From Mycolicibacterium sp. P1-18 (GTDB lineage: Bacteria; Actinomycetota; Actinomycetes; Mycobacteriales; Mycobacteriaceae), in assembly GCF_008329535.1 (NCBI RefSeq), contig NZ_NPKR01000007.1, positions 310,001-374,000 of the forward strand: a DNA stretch of 64,000 nt, written 5' to 3'. A program made the position numbers and the translations under genes. Below the pieces are notes generated by a model. That model had not been told where the DNA came from. It searched no databases and worked only from the letters and a program-made list of their open reading frames with translations. This document shows, piece by piece, positions 7,634 to 14,517 of the stretch. Position 1 is the stretch's first letter. Each line of letters opens with the position of its first letter.

Positions 7634-8719
7634 ATGCCAAGCATCCCTCAGTCTCTTCTCTGGATCTCTCTCGTCGTGCTCTGGCTCTTCGTATTGGTCC
7701 CGATGTTGATCAGCAAGCGGGACACCGTGCGTCGCACCAGCGACGTCGCGCTCGCGACGCGTGTGCTGAACTCCGGCCACGGCGCGCGACTGCTGCGACG
7801 GCGCAAGCCGGCCGCCGGCCACCACAGCGATCCGACCTGGCGGCCCACGCACGACGACCTCGACGAGTACGACGACGAGGACGACCGCGAGCCCGAGACC
7901 GCTCCCCGCACCACGGTCGTCGTGATGGCCGCCGCGAAGGTGGAGGCCGAATCGGAGTACCTCGACGTCGACGTCGTGGAGGAGGACTCCGGCGCGCTGC
8001 CCCTCGGGGCGTCGGCGCAACGGGCCTTCGACCAGGAGCCGGAACTGCCACTGGACTTCGGCGACAACACCGCGGTGTTCTCGGTCGACGACCTGCAGGA
8101 GGTCGACTCACCCGAGGAGCGCGTCGATGAGCCCGTGACCGCGGCCGACGACACGGCCGAGGACATGACCGACGAGTTCGAAGCGGTGTCCGGGGACGAC
8201 CCCGACCACGACTACGAATACGTCGACGACTCCTCGGGCGTCGAGGCCGCCGCGGACACCGATCAGCACGGCGCCGGATCGAAGTCCCACGAACGTCGCC
8301 GAAGCTACGAGACCAAGACCGCCGCCGCCGTGAGCGCGCGGAAGTTCGCGTTCCGCAAGCGCGTGCTCGTGGTCATGTCCGCGATGCTGCTGCTCACCGC
8401 AGTGCTTGCCTACGTGGTGTCGCCGACGTTCTGGTGGTTCTGCGGCACGGTCGGCGCAGTGACGATCCTCTACCTCGCGTACCTGCGGCGTCAGACCCGC
8501 ATCGAGGAGCAGGTGCGACGGCGGCGGGCGCAGCGGATGATGCGGTCGCACCTCGGCGTGGAGAACACCAAGGACCAGGAATTCGACGTGGTTCCGGCGC
8601 GGCTGCGACGGCCCGGGTCGGTGGTTCTGGAGATCGACGACGAAGATCCGATATTCGAGCACCTCGAGTACGCGTCCTTCGCCCGCGAGTACGACCTGCC
8701 GCGAGCGTCCGGCCAGTAG
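7634..8719 (+). CDS. glpR: Divisome membrane protein GlpR/SepX family (Rv0996 homologue)
   Basis: The 361-aa protein has one N-terminal membrane helix (about residues 7-26), a long acidic cytoplasmic region rich in Asp/Glu (about 70-220), two closely spaced membrane helices (about 248-265 and 268-285), and a basic C-terminal tail (RRQTRIEEQVRRRRAQRMMR) ending in a conserved-looking segment (PGSVVLEIDDEDPIFEHLEY). This layout and the position two genes after the MoeA homologue match GlpR of Corynebacterium and SepX of Streptomyces, membrane partners that tether gephyrin-like Glp or SepH at the septum. Function here is by homology and context. A GGGGAAAGGAG ribosome-binding site precedes ATG 7634. 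Confidence 0.8.
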   Translation: MPSIPQSLLWISLVVLWLFVLVPMLISKRDTVRRTSDVALATRVLNSGHGARLLRRRKPAAGHHSDPTWRPTHDDLDEYDDEDDREPETAPRTTVVVMAAAKVEAESEYLDVDVVEEDSGALPLGASAQRAFDQEPELPLDFGDNTAVFSVDDLQEVDSPEERVDEPVTAADDTAEDMTDEFEAVSGDDPDHDYEYVDDSSGVEAAADTDQHGAGSKSHERRRSYETKTAAAVSARKFAFRKRVLVVMSAMLLLTAVLAYVVSPTFWWFCGTVGAVTILYLAYLRRQTRIEEQVRRRRAQRMMRSHLGVENTKDQEFDVVPARLRRPGSVVLEIDDEDPIFEHLEYASFAREYDLPRASGQ

Positions 8720-8766
8720 CGGATTTCTAGCCGGAGACCGGCACTGGTAGCCTGCTATCGGTACAA

Positions 8767-8839
8767 GGGGCTATAGCGCAGTTGGTAGCGCGTCTCGTTC
8801 GCATCGAGAAGGTCAGGGGTTCGATTCCCCTTAGCTCCA
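8767..8839 (+). tRNA. tRNA-Ala, anticodon CGC
   Basis: A full cloverleaf can be drawn: acceptor GGGGCTA / TAGCTCC (one G-U), D arm GCGC...GCGC, anticodon stem TCTCG / CGAGA with loop TTCGCAT giving anticodon CGC (codon GCG, Ala), and T arm with loop TTCGATT closed by GGGG/CCCC. 73 nt including discriminator A; CCA is not encoded. A tyrosine integrase starts 76 bp downstream, so the 3' half of this gene is the likely attachment site. Confidence 0.95.
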
Positions 8840-8884
8840 CTCAGTTTGAGCAGGTAAGGGTTAGTTTTGAAAGTTGCGCAGAGG

Positions 8885-8915
8885 TTGACGTAACAATCCG
8901 CGTAACATTGGGGCT
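8885..8915 (+). promoter_or_regulatory. Predicted integrase promoter with direct repeats
   Basis: TAACAT at 8903-8908 fits the mycobacterial -10 (TANNNT) and lies seven bases before the GTG start, so transcription may begin at the start codon (leaderless). TTGACG is at 8885-8890, too close for a normal -35. Two near-identical octamers, GTAACAAT (8890-8897) and GTAACATT (8902-8909), one turn apart, overlap the promoter and could be integrase or excisionase binding sites that autoregulate the gene. Confidence 0.5.
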
Positions 8916-9992
8916 GTGGCCAGCATCCACGCCCAGAAGACGACCCGCGGAAACACCTACCGCGTGCTGTGGCGTGCCGACGGCCGCCAGAGGTCACTGA
9001 CCTTCGAGAACCTGCCCTCGGCGGAGCGATTCAAGACTCTCGTTGAGGACCACGGGCCCGACGAGGCGCTCCGCGTGATCGAGCTCGACGAGATCGGCAA
9101 GCACGTTCCGACCGTTACCGAGTGGCTCACCGCCCACATCGACAACCTCACCGGCGTCCAGCCGGCCACCATCGCCCGATACCGGACCTACGTCCGACGT
9201 GACGTCGACCCCGTGTTCGGCTCGCTCCCCGTCTCCGCGGTCACCGAGACGACCATCGCGCGCTGGATCAAGCAGCTCGACGGCAGCGGCAAGACCATCG
9301 CCAACAAGCACGGGTTCCTCTCCGGGGCGTTCAACGGTGCCGTCCGCGCCGGAGTGATGGCGACCAACCCCTGCATGGGTCGACGGCTCCCGCACACCCG
9401 CGTGGAGGAGACCGTCTTTCTGACGCCGGCCGAGTTCAAGCTGTTGCGCGACCACATCGAGCGCGAGCGGTGGAAAAACCTCGCCACCTGGTTGGTCACC
9501 ACCGGCATGCGGTTTTCCGAAGCAACCGCGCTGTCTGCCGCCGACATCGACGCCGAGGCGAAGACCTGCCGAATCAACAAGTCGTGGAAGTACTCCGGTG
9601 ACTACCGACCCGAGATCGGACCGCCCAAGACGAAGAAGTCGATCCGCACCATCAGCCTGCCACCGTCGGCGCTCGAGGTGATCGACCTGACGGCCCCTGG
9701 TTTCCTATTCACGAACGGGGCAGGGAACCCCGTACGCGCGCAGGAATTCTTCAACGGCGGCTGGAAGCCGGGACGTGCGAGTGCAATGGCTGCTGGGTTG
9801 ACGAAGGAGCCACGCGTGCACGACCTTCGGCATACCTGTGCGTCGTGGATGATCCAGGCCGGTGTGCCTCTCCCGGTAATTCAGCAGCACCTCGGGCACG
9901 AGTCGATTCAGACGACGATCGGGGTGTACGGACACCTGGACCGCAGGAGTGCGCAGGCGGCGGCGGATGCGATTGGATCCGCACTTCTTTAG
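8916..9992 (+). CDS. int: Tyrosine recombinase (phage/ICE-type integrase)
   Basis: The 358-aa protein catalyses site-specific integration and excision. An N-terminal arm-binding region (1-60, QKTTRGNTYRVLWRADGR) is followed by a SAM-like core-binding domain (about 65-150) and the catalytic domain. Active-site residues are all present: Arg199 (TTGMRFSEA), a Lys in KTKKS near 240, His302 and Arg305 (HDLRH), His328 (LGHESIQTT) and the nucleophile Tyr338 (VYGHLD). The enzyme therefore appears intact. Its position 76 bp after tRNA-Ala(CGC) marks the left end of an integrated element. No matching attR was found in the window. GTG start with a leaderless-type promoter. Confidence 0.95.
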   Translation: MASIHAQKTTRGNTYRVLWRADGRQRSLTFENLPSAERFKTLVEDHGPDEALRVIELDEIGKHVPTVTEWLTAHIDNLTGVQPATIARYRTYVRRDVDPVFGSLPVSAVTETTIARWIKQLDGSGKTIANKHGFLSGAFNGAVRAGVMATNPCMGRRLPHTRVEETVFLTPAEFKLLRDHIERERWKNLATWLVTTGMRFSEATALSAADIDAEAKTCRINKSWKYSGDYRPEIGPPKTKKSIRTISLPPSALEVIDLTAPGFLFTNGAGNPVRAQEFFNGGWKPGRASAMAAGLTKEPRVHDLRHTCASWMIQAGVPLPVIQQHLGHESIQTTIGVYGHLDRRSAQAAADAIGSALL

Positions 9993-10125
9993 CGACCGCT
10001 CCAAACCTCGACGAATCGACGTGCCTTCGGCGTGAAACTCTTGGGAGATCTCGTTGGCTGCGCGGCGGCATGGCCGCCAGCAACCCGAATCGGCAACAAT
10101 CAATGCCGTGTCGCCTGCCCCCTCG

Positions 10126-13100
10126 ATGTCGTTGAACTCACCTGTCGGCCCGTATTGGTACGAGAACTTGAGCGAAGGTGAGTTTCAGAAGTTGTGCCAC
10201 GTCCTGATCGCCAACAAGTACGACGGGGTGACATGTTTCCCAGTCGGTCAGAAGGACGGCGGCCGGGACCTCACCCAGAGGCACGTGTCCGGCGACATCG
10301 TCTATCAAGTCAAATGGTCGAAAGGTCTAGTCAAGAATCCAATTACCTGGTTGGACGCGGCAGTTTCGGGCGAGTCCGAGAGGATCAGGACGCAAGTGGC
10401 GGCTGGCGCGGCTCGCTACATATTGATGACGTCGGTGGCCGGCACTGCAGCCGTCGCTACCGGTCCGAACGGATACGGTGCAGGCACGATCGACAAGTTC
10501 GATGAGAAGTTGGCGAACTATGCCGAGGAATACGGCCTAGATGCGATGGAGTGCTGGTGGAGAGACGACATCGACGCATTGGTCTCTGCCCTGCCAGGGT
10601 CGGTCCAGTGGCGATTTAATCGCATGCTCGCCGGGCCGGAAGCGATGCGGTTCCTGCTGCAGTCGGATGCCGCTGAGGTTGCGGAAGCGCAACTCGCGCT
10701 CCTGATACGGAAAGCGGTACAGGCGCAGTGGTGGCAGGATGTCAAGGTCAAATTCAAGCAGGCTGAGCTCGACAATGACGACCTCGAAGACTTATTCGTC
10801 GATGTGAAAATCCACCCGAACCCGACGCGATCCGTCCACCGCTTCGACACGGGCCAAGCCAGCGGCGACCCGGTCGGAGCAGCAGAGTACTTGGTGTCCT
10901 CGCGGAATCCCTTTACGCTCGTACGTGGAGAGCCTGGCCAAGGAAAGTCCACTCTTGGGCAATACGTTTCGCAAATATATCGATCCGAGTTCGTTCCCGA
11001 CGAGCCTAGTTCAGGAATCAAACGGCCATCTCTGAAACCACCCGCGTCACGAGTGCCGCTGCGCATTGATCTACGCGATTACGCCAGCTGGCTCGAAGGC
11101 TCAGATCCGTTCGCCGAGTCTTCGCTCGGAGCTTCCGTGAAGCCAAGGCGACTGGGCGCAGTCGAGCGATTCCTGGTCCCCTTCTTATCGGCGCTAGCCG
11201 AGTCAGATGATATTGACCTTGCGCTTGTGAATGACTTGTTAGATCGGTTCCCAATGCTCATCGTTCTTGACGGATTGGACGAGGTTGGTCAGCGTGACAC
11301 CCGACAACGGGTGGTTTCTGAGATCGAGAAGTTCATAGGGCGGTGGCGCGGCGGCAGCACTGTCCCTCCAAAGATTCTCGTTACCACTCGGCCGAACGTG
11401 TCGGATTTGCCCGAGCCAAGCGCGCAATGGTTCGAGCCAGTATCCCTACTGAAGCTAGATGCGGAGCTTCGTCGCACATATCTTCGCAAGTGGTGTGCTG
11501 CCCGCGGGATCGTTAACCGATCTAAACGGGAGCTGATCCACAGCTTCGACGCCCGAACCGCGGAACCGCACATTGCGCAGTTGGCTGAGAATCCGATGCA
11601 GCTGACGATACTGCTCTATCTCCTCCACCTGCAGGGGCACTCTGTGCCCGACAAGCGAACGCCCCTCTACGACAGCTATATGAATACTTTTCTGAATCGT
11701 GAGGCGGAAAAGAGCGTCTCGGTCCGCGAAAACCGTGATGATCTTGAGGAAGTTACCGCATATCTTGGCTGGCACCTCCAAGGGTTAGCCGAACAGCAGG
11801 GGGGTGCCGGGCGGGTCGGCACAACGGATTTGAAGACAGAGATCTTCCGCTACCTCACGGGTGCAGAAAAGGACACGAGCTTGGTGGATGCGCTCTTCAC
11901 CGATGTCACGGACAGGGTGTGGGCGCTGGCAAGTAAGGCGCAGGGGACGTTCGAGTTCGACGTACAACCGGTTCGCGAGTTCTTTGCCGCTAAGTATCTT
12001 TCCCGGTACGCATCAACAGACAAATCGGAAGTTCTCAAGGCGTTGATCCGGCGGCCGTTTTGGTTCAATACCAGTCGGTTCTTCGCCGGGTTTGCTCATG
12101 CAAACGAGGTTGGTGGCCTAGTCGACGGTCTTACCGAAGAAATAGAGGAAGCAAGGCATCCGCTATCAGAGCGGGTCGCAACTTGGACATTCCTAGCGGA
12201 CGGGGTGTTCTCGTCCAAGACGACCGCACAACGACGCGCGGCGGAGCTACTTGCTGATGACCTCGGAACGCGTTTGCTCAGATTCAAAAATGATTCCTCC
12301 GAACCTTTGCCGACGCTGCCGAGCGACCGTGGTTCGGCGATGCTTGTGCAGCGCCTGCTGATTAGAGCGGCCGACAACCCAGCCGCTGTGGTGTCCGAAG
12401 AACGGGTCAGCTTGGCTGCGGGCATCGCCGCACAAGAGGGGTCCTTAAATCGGTGGTGGCTCGACAACGCGCGTTCAGCGTTTGGCGGCACGAATGAGCT
12501 GGCGTGGTTGCGTCTCGGACGCCCTCTTGGAGCCGGGCGTCTTCTTGACGCAGGCGAAGTGACAGCCCTGAACGCAGACAGTATTACTACGGTCGCGACA
12601 GCGGTCGAGATTGGGATCGTTCCTCCGCCAGCATCCTCCATCGAGAGGACAATGTTGAACGCGATCCTGGCTGGACACTGCTCGGACGTCGCCTCCCCCC
12701 GTACCGGTTTTATCCCCGACTTAGTCAACGCACTAGCGCCACGTCATTTCATCTCGCTCGCGAAGCCGGAAGGCCGCGGTGTTTTTGAGATGGTGTCGGC
12801 ACATTCGGCCGAATTGATGCCAACACTCAAGCGGCAGGAAGCATTTCGACGTTTAAAGGCGCAGGATCCGCGGTTCGGCAAGATTCAGGAGGCGATGAAC
12901 AGGGTTCGCCGCTCAACCAATACGATCGGACCTTGGAGCGACGCCGCCGGACTCCTTCGAGGACTTTACGGACCATCTTGGTTAGCCGCCGACATTGCCG
13001 TGATTGGCGCTGCCATTAGTCCTCAGGACCGTCGTGATCTCGGCACGATGAATCCTTTAGGCAAGCCGTTCGGTCCCGACATCGACTACGGACGTTTAGC

Positions 13101-13749
13101 CAACGACATAAGGCAGCATCGAAATCATGAGCAGTGGTGGCTCAATGAGCGTGACAGCCTCGAACCGTGCGACCGCGCGCTTTGGGCGTACGCGCTCGTC
13201 GCCGTTGCGACACCCACGGTCGTCGAGGCTTGTAGGAGCTTGCTTGAGGTCGACATTTCTGCGCTGGAGCCGGATGAACTTGGTCCCCTGATGGCTAGCT
13301 CGAGTAGGTTGGGACTGTCGCACATCAGCCGCCGACTACCGTGGGAGCTCGCCGCAAGCGCGCTCGAAACATCGGTGCCCGTGGGCCTCCTGATGTTGCA
13401 CCACGTCGACTTAGCCTCGGCTAGGTCGAGTCTGTCGGAATCGGTCACGTGCGACATTGCCTCGGCCGCAGCCGCCTTTGGCCCGGCGGGATGGCCTGCG
13501 TTGGATATCGCGGGAGCTGCGCTTATCAAATCTGAGTCCATGGATTGGCTCGATGTGCTGAAGACACATGGACCTGCCGCCGTTGGTGGCGTCGCACAGG
13601 GGCCCTTGCCCAACGAGATTTGCGAGCAGGTTCTAAACGACTGCTCTCGATACCCATTGCAGTGGGTCCTCATTGCTGAGGCGTCTCGGTCACAGCTGAA
13701 TGCCGAGAGCCCGTTACTGGCCTCATCTGGTATGTGGTTCAAGGATTGA
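10126..13749 (+). CDS. STAND NTPase: Mrr-like nuclease domain fused to NACHT, probable anti-phage sensor
   Basis: A 1207-aa protein in three parts. Residues ~10-130 resemble Mrr-type PD-(D/E)xK nucleases: YENLSEGEFQKLCHVLI helix, then GQKDGGRD (Asp44/Asp48) and VYQVKW (Gln61, Lys63). Residues ~240-560 are a NACHT-type NTPase: Walker A RGEPGQGKSTL (267-277) and Walker B with the NACHT hallmark LIVLDGLDEVG (378-388), then a LVTTRPN sensor strand. The C-terminal half (about 650-1207) has no motif I recognise and may be an alpha-helical sensor region. Nuclease-NACHT fusions belong to the Avs/bNACHT class of bacterial immune proteins, which detect phage proteins and degrade DNA. Function is inferred. 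Base composition is visibly less GC-rich than neighbours, consistent with transfer. Start ATG 10126; GTG 10108 is possible. Confidence 0.82.
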   Translation: MSLNSPVGPYWYENLSEGEFQKLCHVLIANKYDGVTCFPVGQKDGGRDLTQRHVSGDIVYQVKWSKGLVKNPITWLDAAVSGESERIRTQVAAGAARYILMTSVAGTAAVATGPNGYGAGTIDKFDEKLANYAEEYGLDAMECWWRDDIDALVSALPGSVQWRFNRMLAGPEAMRFLLQSDAAEVAEAQLALLIRKAVQAQWWQDVKVKFKQAELDNDDLEDLFVDVKIHPNPTRSVHRFDTGQASGDPVGAAEYLVSSRNPFTLVRGEPGQGKSTLGQYVSQIYRSEFVPDEPSSGIKRPSLKPPASRVPLRIDLRDYASWLEGSDPFAESSLGASVKPRRLGAVERFLVPFLSALAESDDIDLALVNDLLDRFPMLIVLDGLDEVGQRDTRQRVVSEIEKFIGRWRGGSTVPPKILVTTRPNVSDLPEPSAQWFEPVSLLKLDAELRRTYLRKWCAARGIVNRSKRELIHSFDARTAEPHIAQLAENPMQLTILLYLLHLQGHSVPDKRTPLYDSYMNTFLNREAEKSVSVRENRDDLEEVTAYLGWHLQGLAEQQGGAGRVGTTDLKTEIFRYLTGAEKDTSLVDALFTDVTDRVWALASKAQGTFEFDVQPVREFFAAKYLSRYASTDKSEVLKALIRRPFWFNTSRFFAGFAHANEVGGLVDGLTEEIEEARHPLSERVATWTFLADGVFSSKTTAQRRAAELLADDLGTRLLRFKNDSSEPLPTLPSDRGSAMLVQRLLIRAADNPAAVVSEERVSLAAGIAAQEGSLNRWWLDNARSAFGGTNELAWLRLGRPLGAGRLLDAGEVTALNADSITTVATAVEIGIVPPPASSIERTMLNAILAGHCSDVASPRTGFIPDLVNALAPRHFISLAKPEGRGVFEMVSAHSAELMPTLKRQEAFRRLKAQDPRFGKIQEAMNRVRRSTNTIGPWSDAAGLLRGLYGPSWLAADIAVIGAAISPQDRRDLGTMNPLGKPFGPDIDYGRLANDIRQHRNHEQWWLNERDSLEPCDRALWAYALVAVATPTVVEACRSLLEVDISALEPDELGPLMASSSRLGLSHISRRLPWELAASALETSVPVGLLMLHHVDLASARSSLSESVTCDIASAAAAFGPAGWPALDIAGAALIKSESMDWLDVLKTHGPAAVGGVAQGPLPNEICEQVLNDCSRYPLQWVLIAEASRSQLNAESPLLASSGMWFKD

Positions 13750-13842
13750 TCAATAATGCCCCAGCGCGCTGCGTTGGCTGAAATTCCTTCATTTGGGTGA
13801 ACGTGCAGTCACGCCTTGACTCCACTCATTCGTATGCATCGC

Positions 13843-14100
13843 TCACGCTCCCTTCTGAGAGTTCAACCGACGAGCCAGGCGACTGCGTTTGGACAAGCCA
13901 GATGGGGATGGAGGATCGGCCGGCCGCGCTTCGATGCACATCGACTCGATGGCCGCTTCAATCTGCGCCTCGGTCATCGCCCACCGGCCCGCCCGCTTCA
14001 TGCCGGCGAACGTGCGGTCGCGCAGCTTCGACCGAAGGTAGGACTCGGAGAAGCCGAGTATGTGTGCTGCCTCTGCGAGGTCGTAGATGATTGGGATCAT
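13843..14100 (-). CDS. Excisionase-like helix-turn-helix DNA-binding protein
   Basis: An 85-aa protein with a single winged-helix/MerR-like domain: IIYDLAEAAHILGFSESYLR (recognition helix region), then KLRDRTFAGMKRAGRWAMTEAQI, the pattern seen in excisionases and small element-borne regulators. The basic tail (SKRSRLARRLNSQ) may contact DNA. Start ATG 14100 is chosen because AAGGA lies six bases before it; an ATG at 14106 would be immediately adjacent to that ribosome-binding site. It lies inside the integrated element, opposite in strand to int and the relaxase, so it may steer excision or repress transfer genes. Confidence 0.75.
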   Translation of the reverse strand: MIPIIYDLAEAAHILGFSESYLRSKLRDRTFAGMKRAGRWAMTEAQIEAAIESMCIEARPADPPSPSGLSKRSRLARRLNSQKGA

Positions 14101-14103
14101 TGG

Positions 14104-14125
14104 CATTCCTTATTTGGCTGGAATG
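14104..14125. promoter_or_regulatory. Inverted repeat at the start of the excisionase-like gene
   Basis: CATTCC (14104-14109) and GGAATG (14120-14125) are exact inverted copies spaced by 10 nt. The repeat begins four bases upstream of the ATG at 14100 and covers its ribosome-binding site, a suitable place for autoregulation by the encoded DNA-binding protein. Confidence 0.4.
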
Positions 14126-14411
14126 TGCACTGCCCCAAGCGCACTTCTCGAGCGTCGTCGATGCGATCAAATCGCTGCCCGTAGGCCAATTCTATGGGGT
14201 ACCGATGACAACTCATGCACAACGTTTGGCGCGGGCCCGGCGGCCATCATCGCCAATAGCCCATAGGCATCCACCGCCACACCTCCAAGCTGCTGCCATC
14301 CCTCACCCCATGCCGCCGCACTCTCACGCGCCACCAAATCCCCGTCTACCTTTGCCTTCCGGACATTCAGTGCCCATCTCTACAACCCCAAGAAACTGCA
14401 GTGGCACATTT

Positions 14412-14430
14412 GCACTTGGTGCGATACTGG
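14412..14430 (+). other. Candidate origin of transfer (oriT/nic region)
   Basis: GCAC-TTG-GTGC forms a small hairpin and is followed at once by GATACTGG. MobF relaxases such as TrwC of R388 cut a few bases after a GCACC...GGTGC hairpin in GTATTGTCT; the layout here is similar. It lies about 90 bp before the relaxase gene, in the 411-bp stretch (14107-14517) that otherwise contains no gene. The similarity is short, so this is only a candidate. Confidence 0.35.
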
Positions 14431-14517
14431 TGGTGGTTGCGTGTGGGGCGTGGCCGAAAGTGACGGCGGGGCAGTCGTTCTGACTTCGGGGTTTGATACC
14501 TGAGGTTGGTGGCTGCG

